Shown here: piece by piece, positions 1 to 9,987 of the stretch
How positions within the stretch are numbered: position 1 is the first letter of the stretch
Layout: every line of letters begins with the position of its first letter
Made by a program: the position numbers and the translations under genes
Notes under the pieces: generated by a model
What the model was told of the DNA's origin: nothing
Databases searched by the model: none
The model's input: the letters and a program-made list of their open reading frames with translations, nothing else
Assembly: GCA_026874595.1 (NCBI GenBank)
Contig: CM049319.1
Span: 52,586,917 to 52,650,916, forward strand
Direction of reading: 5' to 3'
Length of the DNA stretch: 64,000 bases
Source: Sipunculus nudus
Lineage: Eukaryota > Annelida > Sipuncula > Golfingiida > Sipunculidae

Positions 1-1
1 A

Positions 2-505
2 ATTCGGGCACACTTCGGTTTCCAGTCAACTGGAGGCCATTTTCTGGACATTGCAGAGATTAAACGCGAGCCAGATGAACGCCCTGAGAATCTTTATCAG
101 AGACTGATGGCCTTCGTTGAGGACAATCTCTTACGCTGTAATGGTGGTATAAGCCATCACGGAGACAGTGTGTGTGAGGATGAGGAAATATCTCCGTCAC
201 TAGAAAATCTTGTTACTGTTATGTGGCTTAAACTTGTGCATAAAGACCTTCCAAAACTTGTTAAACAAAGGTATGGCACGGAGCTCCGTACGCGCACTCT
301 TGCCTCTATAAAGCCTGAAGTATCACAAGCTCTAGACAGTCTTTTGGAGGAGATCCATTGCTCACATGAAGCCCGAGCTATGAGGTCCTTTACACCAAAA
401 TCAGACTTCCAAGGGGTTCCACGGAACACGACCAAACCACGAGCAAAGCCTACCAAAACCTGCCCATTGTGTAAACAAGCAGGTCGTCAGAACACAATTT
501 TTTAA
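2..505 (+). CDS. Gag C-terminal part (partial, enters from window edge)
   Basis: The frame is open from base 2 with no start codon needed, so the true start is outside the window. The middle of the product has the look of a retrotransposon Gag capsid region, and the end begins a zinc knuckle (CPLCKQAGR, near the stop). The remaining His and Cys of that knuckle are encoded in the next frame (HNFLSEC, 493-513) just before pol. The frame therefore changes between about 484 and 492. The T-run at 498-503 lies after the His codon, so it is a poor site for a programmed shift; a one-base indel is more likely. Gag would package the element RNA. Confidence 0.7.
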   Translation: MRAHFGFQSTGGHFLDIAEIKREPDERPENLYQRLMAFVEDNLLRCNGGISHHGDSVCEDEEISPSLENLVTVMWLKLVHKDLPKLVKQRYGTELRTRTLASIKPEVSQALDSLLEEIHCSHEARAMRSFTPKSDFQGVPRNTTKPRAKPTKTCPLCKQAGRQNTIF

Positions 506-519
506 GTGAATGTAAGTAC

Positions 520-3123
520 TTGCCAGAAAGAGACAGGCGATACATAACAAAAGCTAGATTGATTCAAGAAATTTTAGATGATGAGTACGATGGACAAGAT
601 ATTGAAAGTCGTACAGTAGACACGCTCAGTGAGAGACCCCAACCTGACACCCAACCCTGCGCAAGGAAGGTGCAGGTCTCTCAGTCTCCATACTTAGATG
701 TTTTCCACCAACATCATACTCCTCGAATAGTCATTGACAGTGGAGCCACAGCCAATCTTATAAGAAAAACAACAGCAGAGGAACTTGGGGTCCAAATTAC
801 CCAGAGTTCCCAGTCTGCAGGCCAAGCAGATGGAAAGTCTCAACTTAGTGTTACAGGGGAAACCAGATTCAGAGTATCTCGGAATGGTCGTGACCTTATA
901 TTTGAAGGCCTAGTCGTTGAGACACTTGACGTCCCCATACTCGCAGGAACACCCTTTATGGAGAAAAATGACATTCACATGTGCCCTGCAAAAAGGGAAG
1001 TACGAATTGGAGATGACATTGTACTTCATTATGGATCTGTGCAGGTCAGTACCGTATCCATAAGACGTGCCTGTGTCCTACGTGCCCCTGCAAAGACATC
1101 TACTATCTGGCCCGGAGAATACATAGAAGTTGAGGTACCTACAGACATGGCTCCACTTGAAGACACATCCTTTGCATTAGAGCCCCGTACTGATTGTTCT
1201 AAGTCAACCAGACCTGAGGACATGTGGCCGGCCCCTTCCATCATCTCCTGTCTCTCAGGAAAGGTGCGCATCCCGAATTTAACAAAGCATCCACGCATGC
1301 TAAAACGCAATGAACATTTTTGTCAAATCTGTCCTGTGTTCTGCCCGACGGGTAACACTGAGAAAGAACCCAAGGAAGGTCCACAAAAACCCATTCATAG
1401 CAGTAAACAGGTAAAAGAGTACTATTCAGATGAAATTTCCTTGGATCCAGAAAACGTCCTTCCACACAAGGTGAGGGAACAGTTCATAAACACCAACAGA
1501 GAGTATGACGATGTGTTCGATCCCAAACACAAGTGTTATAACGGTGCTGCCGGACCATTTCAGGCAAGAGTCAATATGGGTCCAACACAACCTCCCCAGA
1601 GGAAGGGACGCATACCTCTATACTCAGACAGTAAACTTAAGGAACTGCAAAGGAAAATGACTGAGTTTGAAGATGCAGGAGTCTTAAAGCGTCCTGAGGA
1701 TTTAAATATCACAGTTGAGTATCTGAACCCTTCTTTTCTTGTAAAGAAACCTAATGGTGGTTTCCGTTTAGTTACAGCCTTCGGAGAGGTAGGACAGTAT
1801 AGCAAGCCCCAACCATCTCTTATGCCTAATGTGGATACCACCTTACACAAAATTAGTCAATGGACATGTATTATCACCACAGATTTATCTAGCGCTTTCT
1901 ACCAGATACCACTTTCGCAAGAATCCATGAAGTATTGTGGTGTAGTATCACCTTTCCATGGAGTACGTGTTTACACCAGATGTGCAATGGGTATGCCCAG
2001 CTCCGAAACAGCTCTTGAAGAGCTAATGTGCCGTGTGTTAGGTGACCTTCTGGAGGAAGGTATCATAGTTAAGCTAGCAGATGACCTATATTGTGGTGGG
2101 AATAGTCCTACAGAGTTACTGCATAACTGGAAACGAGTCCTCCAGGCGATACACAAGTGTGGCCTGTCCCTGTCGGCCTCCAAGACAATAATATATCCCA
2201 AAACTACTACTATTTTAGGCTGGAAATGGCACCTGGGCAGTCTGCAAGCCAGCCCACATCGCATAGCAACACTTTCATCGTGCGCCAAACCCAGCACTGT
2301 CAAGGGCCTACGTTCCTTCCTGGGTGCATACAAGTTTCTCGCACGAGTACTCCCCAACTGTTCATCTGTACTCGCACTGCTAGAAAAAGCAACTGCAAGC
2401 AAACAATCGAAAGACAAGATTGAATGGGACGACACATTATCTGCATCATTCTCCGAAGCGCAGGCTACACTACAGTCCCATCACACTATTACGCTACCGC
2501 ACCCAGAGGACCGTCTGTGGATAGTTACTGATGGGGCCATGAAAAAGCCTGGTATTGGGGCAACACTGTACATATCTCGGAAAGGGAAGCTCCAGATTGC
2601 AGGTTTCTTTAGTGCACAACTACGCGGTCATCAGATTACATGGTTGCCCTGCGAGGTTGAAGGTTTAGCTATCGCTGCTGCCATAAAGCACTTCAGCCCC
2701 TATATCATCCAGGCTAAGGAAGCCACGTGTGTCTTGACTGACAGTAAACCTTGTGTCCAAGCTTACAGTCTCTTGTGCAGAGGCCAGTTCTCTACAAGTC
2801 CTCGATTGTTGACATTTCTTTCCACAGCCTGTCGTTTCCAGGTATCTATCCGACACCTCGCAGGTCAGTCAAATGTACCCTCTGACTTTGCAAGCAGAAA
2901 TGCTGCTCCATGTGTCGATGAAGAATGTCAGATTTGCTCATTTATATGTAGATCTGAAGAGTCGGTTGTGTACAGAATCCCTGTCGACAATATGATGTCC
3001 GGAAATGAAAATCTCCCCTACACAACCAGATCCACTTGGAAGTCCATACAGTCAGAGTCCGCGGAATTACGCCGTACACACGCACACTTGACTCAAGGTA
3101 CGCGACTATCAAAAAAAAGTTAG
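520..3123 (+). CDS. Pol: aspartic protease, reverse transcriptase, RNase H
   Basis: The retropepsin motif DSGA is at residues 73-76. The RT has KPNGGFRLV near residue 410, TTDLSSAFYQIPL near 453, and the catalytic motif LADD near 520 in place of the common YxDD. RNase H has VTDGA near 668, CEVEGLA near 711, LTDSKP near 740, and HLAGQSNVPSDFASR near 778, so the usual Asp, Glu, Asp, Asp set is visible. The listed start is a TTG used only to open the frame; the protein would be made as a Gag-Pol fusion. The frame ends at a TAG just after eight A residues (3111-3118), and the integrase continues in another frame, so an A-run length change has split pol. The role is copying element RNA into DNA. 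Confidence 0.85.
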   Translation: MPERDRRYITKARLIQEILDDEYDGQDIESRTVDTLSERPQPDTQPCARKVQVSQSPYLDVFHQHHTPRIVIDSGATANLIRKTTAEELGVQITQSSQSAGQADGKSQLSVTGETRFRVSRNGRDLIFEGLVVETLDVPILAGTPFMEKNDIHMCPAKREVRIGDDIVLHYGSVQVSTVSIRRACVLRAPAKTSTIWPGEYIEVEVPTDMAPLEDTSFALEPRTDCSKSTRPEDMWPAPSIISCLSGKVRIPNLTKHPRMLKRNEHFCQICPVFCPTGNTEKEPKEGPQKPIHSSKQVKEYYSDEISLDPENVLPHKVREQFINTNREYDDVFDPKHKCYNGAAGPFQARVNMGPTQPPQRKGRIPLYSDSKLKELQRKMTEFEDAGVLKRPEDLNITVEYLNPSFLVKKPNGGFRLVTAFGEVGQYSKPQPSLMPNVDTTLHKISQWTCIITTDLSSAFYQIPLSQESMKYCGVVSPFHGVRVYTRCAMGMPSSETALEELMCRVLGDLLEEGIIVKLADDLYCGGNSPTELLHNWKRVLQAIHKCGLSLSASKTIIYPKTTTILGWKWHLGSLQASPHRIATLSSCAKPSTVKGLRSFLGAYKFLARVLPNCSSVLALLEKATASKQSKDKIEWDDTLSASFSEAQATLQSHHTITLPHPEDRLWIVTDGAMKKPGIGATLYISRKGKLQIAGFFSAQLRGHQITWLPCEVEGLAIAAAIKHFSPYIIQAKEATCVLTDSKPCVQAYSLLCRGQFSTSPRLLTFLSTACRFQVSIRHLAGQSNVPSDFASRNAAPCVDEECQICSFICRSEESVVYRIPVDNMMSGNENLPYTTRSTWKSIQSESAELRRTHAHLTQGTRLSKKS

Positions 3124-4009
3124 AAACGTCCATAACATAAGGCGTTACCTGAATGTGGCAACCATCGCCCGGGATGGACTACTCATAGTACGTCGTGAAG
3201 AACCCTTAATTGGCCCTCGAGACTGTATAGTGGTACAGTACAGTGAAGTTTTACATGGCCTCCTCACATCTCTTCATTTACGTCTGGATCACCCATCTAG
3301 GCACCAGCTAAAAACTGTCGTGCAGCGATATTTCTTTGCACTTGATTTATCACAGGCAATTGATCAGGTAACATTGGGGTGCCATCAGTGCAGTGCGCTA
3401 CAAAAAGTTCCTCAAGCATCGGTAGAACAAAGTACATCTGAGCCTCCAGAAGCAGTGGGAACTCTATATGCAGCAGATATCATGAAACGTAACCAGCAGC
3501 TTATCTTTGTCATGCGTGAATGTGTGACATCATTTACAGCCTCATGCCTGATCGACAGTGAACAAAGAAATACTGTACGCAGTGCTCTCATTTGCATGTG
3601 CTTAGGAATGCGTCCACTCAATGGACCCCCTGTCGTGGTGCGAACAGATTGTGCACCCTGTTTTTCTAGTCTAACAGACGATGAAGACCTCACCCATCAC
3701 AGAATTACCATTGAGCTAGGTCGGGTAAAAAATCAAAACAAGAATCCTGTTGCTGAACGGGCAATCCAGGAGCTACAGCAAGAACTCCTTCGCGACAGCC
3801 CAAGGGGCGGGCAAATTACCCCTACAACACTCGCCATCGCAACAGCCAGACTTAACTCTCGCATCAGGTCAAATGGTCTTTCTGCCAGGGAGAGTTGGTT
3901 CCAGAGAGACCAGTATACCAACCAACAACTACCTATTGATGACCACAAAGTCATCATGGACCAATACGAAAGACGAACTACTAACCATGCACCTAGTGAA
4001 AAATCATAG
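3122..4009 (+). CDS. Integrase, zinc-binding and catalytic core
   Basis: Counting residues from 3155, the N-terminal HHCC zinc site is H41, H46, C76, C79. The catalytic triad is D108 (YAADIMKR), D165 (VVRTDCA), E201 (NPVAERAIQ), with exactly 35 residues between the second Asp and the Glu, the classic D,D(35)E spacing of retroelement integrases. The frame is already open at 3122, directly after the poly-A run, with no convincing start codon; it belongs to the pol polyprotein. It ends at an in-frame TAG (4007-4009), after which the same frame continues for over 170 codons, so the stop is an acquired nonsense change. Confidence 0.82.
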   Translation, partial: RNVHNIRRYLNVATIARDGLLIVRREEPLIGPRDCIVVQYSEVLHGLLTSLHLRLDHPSRHQLKTVVQRYFFALDLSQAIDQVTLGCHQCSALQKVPQASVEQSTSEPPEAVGTLYAADIMKRNQQLIFVMRECVTSFTASCLIDSEQRNTVRSALICMCLGMRPLNGPPVVVRTDCAPCFSSLTDDEDLTHHRITIELGRVKNQNKNPVAERAIQELQQELLRDSPRGGQITPTTLAIATARLNSRIRSNGLSARESWFQRDQYTNQQLPIDDHKVIMDQYERRTTNHAPSEKS

Positions 4010-4573
4010 TCACATGGACACGGACGCTATCCTGCTGCCTCTGTTGATGTGGTTGATATTGTATATTTATATGCAGACCTCAACAAGGTTCATTGCCGGG
4101 AGAGATACCTTGTCACACGTATAGATGGAGAATGGTGTAACCTACGTAAATTCACGGGATCCCAACTTCGTAATACATCATATCGTGTTAAAAGGTCTGA
4201 ATGTTACAAGGTACCCTCCTATGTACACGAGCAGCAACCTACTAGTTCAGATGAGGAAACAGACGGAGAGGATAACAGCATGACTAAGCAAGCCACCTCC
4301 CCCACAAAGCCTCCTCCAGTACCAAAGCTGTTATCTTTACCAGCAATCCCTTCTGGTGCTACCAATGTAAATACCCAAGGTATAACAGACAGTAATAATG
4401 AGGAGCCTCATCCAGAAGATGTTATCCAGGGATCACATAGTGATTCCGTTCATGAGGAACCCTTAACTGTCAGCCTCGAGTCTGATGTTCCCCTGAGCCC
4501 AATACACCAGCTTCATCGCTCTACACGTGAACGTTGACTGCCTGGTTACTTAAAGGACTATGTGTCTAAATAA
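4010..4573 (+). pseudogene. Integrase C-terminal region and acidic/proline tail, cut by two stops
   Basis: This continues the integrase frame after the TAG at 4007-4009. A short beta-rich block (VDIVYLYADLNK, then RERYLVTRIDG) looks like the C-terminal DNA-binding domain of gypsy-type integrases. It is followed by a long Ser/Pro/Glu-rich tail. A TGA at 4535-4537 stops the frame, but eleven more codons run on to a TAA at 4571-4573. Both internal stops could be single C-to-T changes, a common decay route for methylated repeats. That is inference, as no intact relative is available here. Confidence 0.65.
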
Positions 4574-4727
4574 TGTTGGTACATTTGCACTACTGATAAC
4601 GTTTGAGAGACAGAAATGTCTGGTTTCTTTTAATTAATTAATGGTTTGCTTGTTCCCTTTAGTTAATTTCTAGTTCGCTTTAATAATAGTTTATTATATT
4701 TTATAATAGTTTAATTTCTATGACCAA

Positions 4728-4744
4728 GCAGAAGAGAAAAAATA
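4728..4744 (+). other. Polypurine tract before 3' LTR
   Basis: A purine-rich stretch (AGCAGAAGAGAAAAAA) sits just before TGTTAC. This matches the plus-strand primer position of LTR retrotransposons. Confidence 0.5.
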
Positions 4745-5489
4745 TGTTACGCCAGTATCGTTAATTTGATGGTAATATTCCAGGGTTAGAACGTTTAGGG
4801 ACTCAACATACTTAAGTGACATTTTCCATGACTAAAGTCCTTGGAGGACTAGTATCTATGTGACACTCTGGGTTGCCATCTTGGGCTTCTTGTATTTGTG
4901 GTCTTGGACATTAAATCATAGTGTGGCTGTCTCCAAGCTATCAGTGTACACTCTTTATAATATTGGCGGTCGCTCTCTGACCGCGAAAATGAAACCACGC
5001 AGTTTTGAATGCATATATACCAGGCCATGGTCGTTAATTTCAGAAGCTTCCATTATAATTATAGTTGGCGACAGTTGCGATTAATCTTCAGCTAAGTGGT
5101 GATGTCAATCGAGCCTCGTGCATATAATTTAAGTGAATCTGGAAGTTAAAAACAGGAGCCATTTAAAATAATATCGCCTATCGGTTTGCCTAGATGCAAA
5201 AACCGTGACCCTTGCGGGGATGTGCTGACCCGGTGGGCGCGCCTGGCAGTGTTTCCTGCCGCCCCGCACAGGATTGAAGTCTGGAAAGTGTCATTGCCCG
5301 CCGGCCAGTGATATTTTCAAAATTACATGTATGTGTGCCAAGCTAGGTGACATCCACTGCCGCTTAAATAAAAATGAATATTGAGCAGAAGGTACTCTTT
5401 CACATTGTGCCGTATTTAGTAATTATTAACAAATAAAATTTGCCACTAAAGTAGTGAACGTAGCCGCTAGGGTAGCGCCACCTTGTAAC
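4745..5489 (+). repeat. Probable 3' LTR (right edge uncertain)
   Basis: The sequence begins TGTTACG right after the polypurine tract, the usual 5' start of a gypsy LTR. TATA-like stretches occur near 4953 and an AATAAA near 5367. A GTAACT at about 5484-5489 could be the degraded right end (GTAACA expected), giving about 745 bp. The first LTR lies outside the window, so neither the end nor a target duplication can be verified. Confidence 0.4.
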
Positions 5490-6033
5490 TGTATAAAGGA
5501 CTAATTCTGTCACTACCGAAATCATGATGTGCCAAACGATGTTTGATTGGCTAGTGATGACGTGAATTTTGAATATATTTGAAAGGCCACAGTTCATTAT
5601 GGGGCCAAAATTGCCGTAGAACAGTTGAATGCAAGAGTTTTTGAGTGAGCCTTGGCCCTGAACTGATTACGGCCAGTGGGGTCAATGCTTCCCGCCTGTG
5701 TCGGCTCAGTCGTCTGTGACCGTTCGAACATGCGATATCCGGACAGAGAAATAGTAGACCTGAATAACCATGAAATCAGCGGTTTATGAAATAATTTTGT
5801 CATTACAGTTCATAGTTTCATATTTGATAATAAAATGTACTACTAGACTAATGTTAGAGTGCAAAAAAGGAACCCCATGAAACTTTTAAAAATACAAAAA
5901 CTGCGAAAATTCAGCCCCGCCGATGTAAAGGCAACCACAGTATATGGTTTGCTTCTTGTTCAACCAGTGTCTCTTTCATGACAATCAGATGCCCCGTTAA
6001 CAATATGGCAGCATGCGTTGACGTATATATGAA
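5490..6033. other. No gene; right end of a MITE remnant
   Basis: I see no coding signal. At about 5910-5944 the sequence GCGAAAATTCAGCCCC then GGCAACCACAG matches the right terminal repeat of the MITE at 33593-33986, so this is probably a truncated copy. Confidence 0.4.
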
Positions 6034-7789
6034 TTTTTTAGCGAACCTGTGAGCTTATGCGATGGTGCAGCGTCGTCCCTCATGCTTCATACGTCATGCG
6101 TTGTCTGTACGTTAACCATAGCTATCTCAAAAACCAGCAGGAGCTAGCATCACCAATTTTTTTGCAAATAAACAGTCACCTGAAAACTCTATCTGATTTT
6201 GTTTATTTTTTTTCTAACTGCATTTTCTGAGTTTTTATAGGGAAAAAGCTAAAAAAGTTTTAAAAATCGTCTTCTCCGAAAGTGTCCAGCCAAATTGTCC
6301 AATATTTCACACAAATGATCCCTTGAACAATCTTTCTCAAGTTTGTTTGAATGGTTCCAGTTCAGAGACTTTTGGCCAAGTTACAGGAGGTTTAACTTAG
6401 TCATCTGTCCAAAAAAGCACACTTAAATTAAAATCTTAGAAATGGCTATAGCTATCATCAGCAAATTTTATACCAATGTTTGTCACATATGTCATATCTG
6501 AAATTGAGGTATTGGTGGCGCCACCTTCATTGATGTGTTTTTTAAAAGCGAAAATGTAATTTTAGATGCTTCCAGCTTATACAATGTTTTATGATGAAAC
6601 TTTTAAGCTAATTGGTTTAAACTTAACAAGAATTATTCAATGGTAGGGTTCTGTCAGTTTTATAAGAATAGGTTAGGTAAATGCAGCTTTAAAAAAAGCA
6701 GTGTAGCCAATTTAACCAGGCTTTCTGTGTTTGAAAACATGCTGAGTTTCAGCAGCCAATTCAAGACACAATGTCTAGATGCAGAATTCCCAGATTATTG
6801 GAAATATATCTTTTAACTGTTTGAAAAAACTTGGTTTGCATTTTAAGCGAATCATCAGGTCACATGTGAACTGCTTGGCCCTCATTTTTGGTTGACCTCT
6901 GACCTTTCCTCGCTGCCCAACGTCCATTTGTGCGTGTGTTTCCACACATAAACCCACATATCTCGGGAACCGTTTGACCAGTTGGGCCAAAATTTTGCAT
7001 GTGTAAAGATCTCACATAGCTCTTCATCACAGGCAAAACTGGTGGCCCCACCTGCAACCATTTTTGCACAGCGTCCATCTGTTCATCTGCCTTGGGATAA
7101 TATCACTCATATCTCGGCAGTGGTTTGACTTAACCACAGGAAATTTTGCAGGTTTATACATCCAGGACAGCTGTCTGTATTTTATGATAGATGGTGCCAC
7201 ATATATTCACGTTTACTCTTCAGACATCCAAGCTCATATCTCGGGAACCGTTTGACTGATTTAGCCAAAGGTTTGCATGTGTAAAGATCTCACATAGCTC
7301 TTCATCACAGGCAGAACTGGTGGCGCCACCTGCAACCACTTATGCACAGCGTCCATCTGTTCATCTGCCTTGGGATAAAATCACTCATATCTCAGCAGTG
7401 GTTTGACTTATCCACCTGAAATTTCGCATGTTTATACATCCTGGACAATTTTCTCAATTTGATGACAGGTGGCGCCACCTACATTCACGTTTACGCTGCA
7501 GACATCCATGCTGATATGCAACACACCTCACTCTATTCCCCTTGCCACTTAATCCGTGCCTCACTTCACCCTTCCCACTCTGATTTCTGTGAATACACAT
7601 AGTGGCTTGTCGATTACCCATATTCTTGTTTTTAAATGTCCTAGTCTGAAACTTGCAGGTCAGAAACGTCCATTTTGCTGAAATCATAATGACTAAGGTA
7701 CATATGCAGGACATAAGAGGATCAGTATTAAATTTTAAAAATAAACCTCTCAAACTTTGCACAGGTTCGCATTAGGCCTGTAGGCCTTG
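6034..7789 (+). mobile_element. Family 4 Helentron-like element, copy A
   Basis: The 5' end is a T-run followed by GCGAACCTGTG (6041-6051). The 3' end carries the exact reverse complement CACAGGTTCGC (7760-7770), then the palindromic block AGGCCTGTAGGCCT, then CTTG followed by TT. A GTC-rich tract (GCGTCGTCCC) follows the 5' end. It has no coding capacity. A family 2 element is nested in its right half. It ends within 2 kb of a SINE piece, upstream of the first TTC17 exon seen. Confidence 0.65.
6855..7628 (+). mobile_element. Family 2 Helentron-like element, copy 2a (5' truncated, nested)
   Basis: Internal units contain the phrase ATATCTCGGGAACCGTTTGA and the GGTGGCGCCACC palindrome (about 7320, 7470). 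The 3' end is a degraded hairpin (TAGTGGCTTGTCGATTA) ending in CTTG then TTTT. It lies inside family 4 copy A. Confidence 0.6.
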
Positions 7790-9329
7790 TTTAATGAAGA
7801 CACATTAATAAAGTACAATGAAATAACAAACACCATAAGGTTTATATTTTATTTACTGAAATAGCCACATACATACCTAATTCCACGGAAACCGACATTA
7901 TTTGGTGTCATGATGGATCTGGTTCAACATGGCTTAGGCTGCCAGACATCCAAGCCATTTGAACATAGTCACTGATAATGATGGAAATTGGACTTTCCAG
8001 ATATAATCACAGAAAAAAAATGATCAGTCTCAGTAAATGGAATACCAGTAAATTCAGTGGTGTTTATTTTACATTTAACTGACCGGTTAAAAAAGCATTC
8101 ATTATCCCCTTGTTGACGGACATATTTGAGTGATTTCAGTAAGATTGTGCATGTGCCAGACTTTGATGGTAAGTTGTAACAATTAATTCAAGGGTTACTT
8201 AATTCAGTTTTAGAATTAGGTGAATAAATTCAAAGTTAATTATCTTTTCCATCCTTCAGTTGTCTTTAGTCAGTTAAACATATGCCCAATGTGGCCGATT
8301 GGGACTCGTCACGCGTGCACAAACTAATCATAGTCTAATGAATCAACTCTACTTTTGACAATCTTTAAGGATTTAAACAGTTGCTCGATTGTGATAGTAT
8401 TTTGCTTCAGACTCTTTATTTTATTTATACAGTCATTTAACTTGATATTTGCATTCTTATGTTACTTAACCTAGTAAGAAATGGCAATAATGACATTGTT
8501 TCACAGCATAAAATGTTATCTTATGCGGCTGACTCTTGCACTGTAAAAAACTTAAATTCTTGTACTTAAAATGTACTTAAATTCCATAAGTATCAGATGG
8601 TTGGGAAGCCTTTAAAGTCTGGGTGCAACCTGTATGATGGACTTTTCCTGAAACAAAACTCGAACCACTATTTCCGTAAGGGATCCTAAAAGTCAGGGTG
8701 CTACTTGTAATAAGGATGCGACTTCTAAGACGACTTTTACTGTATTATCGTGAAATCTGCTGTAAAGAATTACACCTTAAATAATTACCAAATAAATTCA
8801 GTCTTACTTGTACATCATGCTGAAAGGTGAAGGTAAGGGCTGGGTTGTTGACACTTATTTGTTGCACAAGGTAAAGATTCAATGCTGACAGAATTAGAAT
8901 ATTTTATTGGTTAAAATGACTTCCTTGGATGTGCATCCATAAAGGTATTTAATAGATTATCAGTGTGCAAAAATGCAAATGATTTAAAAGATGATTATAA
9001 TAAAGGACCAGTCATCGATACAATTGATAATTGGCACACCTGACTTACTAATACATGAGGCTTCAGTGCATCAGTGTTATAAACAATTGAGTCAAACTCA
9101 AGGAAATACACAAAGTAACACATCTGTAATATTAAATTCCAGAATTTACAGTTCTGTTGCAGTATATGAATTTGATGTGCAGAAAAAATGTTTCCTCTTA
9201 TGCAAACACAGAAGTTAAAATTCTAAAGGTGAAGCCCAAAGGTAAATGGTGGATGGGGGTTGGGGTGTTTATAGTCTTATATCACTAACAATATCAGTCT
9301 CATCTGACTTTACACTTTGCCTTCCTGGT
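7790..9329. other. No gene seen
   Basis: AT-rich sequence without a supported exon. One stretch near 7890-7970 is open in one frame and has an acceptor-like AG, but no 5' splice site, so I did not call it. Confidence 0.4.
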
Positions 9330-9592
9330 CATTCGGGCTAGTTAATTCATGAAGCTGTTCTCAGCCCCCTGGGGAGTATACCCCCCCCCCCCCCCCCCCC
9401 CCGGCAGCCATGACAGGCACTAGAAGGTTATTTGTTCTACATTTAGCTGCCGCCCATGACCAGTACCAACTCACTTCTGGGTGAAGAGAGTGGTAAACAC
9501 TTTGGCTATGAGTCTCAGGGCAGATTGCAGTCAGATTGGGGTGCGAACCCTCAAGTCTAGAGCCCTAACCATTACATCACCATGCTCCTGTA
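9330..9592 (-). repeat. tRNA-headed SINE fragment
   Basis: On the minus strand, an A-box-like GATGTAATGGTTAGGGC (reverse of about 9563-9580) is followed at tRNA spacing by a B-box-like GGGTTCGCACCC (reverse of 9539-9550). The same head occurs at 42590-42670 (minus). A run of 22 C residues lies at 9381-9402. Confidence 0.45.
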
Positions 9593-9735
9593 ATTACTAA
9601 TCTCCTTAGGCAGTGGTCATGTGACATGTGTCTCTCTTTACTAAACCACTGCTTTCAGTAGCTAGGTTTGCTACATGCCTCCAGGAAGATGGAACAGGGC
9701 CAATTAGAGAGCCAGCCTGAATTTTTTCCACCAAG

Positions 9736-9865
9736 TACACTAAAACTGCACCTAATGACCACATCAGATTAGTGACCTCCTCAAGGTAACGACAACTTCT
9801 TTGGGGTCCCAGTTCTTTTTTGCTCTTTATATCTTTAGACCTAGCTTAGATGAGGTTTCACTGTA
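9736..9865. mobile_element. Short Tc1/mariner-like MITE
   Basis: It begins TACACTAAAACTGCACCTAA and ends GAGGTTTCACTGTA, an imperfect terminal inverted repeat with TA at both edges. It shares its interior with copies at 28340-28513 and 42673-42852. It has no coding capacity. Confidence 0.55.
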
Positions 9866-9987
9866 ATCAGTCAGTACATTACAAGATTGTATCATCCACA
9901 GATTATTTAGGATGAAATATGGTACTTTTATCTGTAGCCGTAAAACCCAAAATATTCCTTTCCAAAGTAAAATCTAGCACAATTATT

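Larger units (their letters stand above)
1..5489 (+). mobile_element. Ty3/gypsy-type LTR retrotransposon, 5' end cut by window edge, decayed
   Basis: The order Gag, aspartic protease, reverse transcriptase, RNase H, integrase is read on the plus strand, which is the Ty3/gypsy (Metaviridae) order. The 5' LTR and the start of gag lie left of the window. The coding part is broken four times: a frame change at the Gag zinc knuckle (about 484-492), a frame change at an eight-A run (3111-3118), an in-frame TAG at 4007-4009 and an in-frame TGA at 4535-4537. A purine tract and a probable LTR follow. The 3' limit is a guess, because no second LTR is available for comparison. This copy cannot make intact proteins as it stands. 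Confidence 0.85.

Noticed and set aside
107-456. Start codon at 107 for Gag and an antisense frame at 157-456
   Set aside because: The Gag frame is open from base 2, so 107 is an internal Met; the antisense frame is a shadow of Gag.
7880-7970. Exon-like stretch with an AG before it (reads TETDIIWCHDGSGSTWLRLP)
   Set aside because: It ends in a stop with no 5' splice site before it, and I could not tie it to TTC17.
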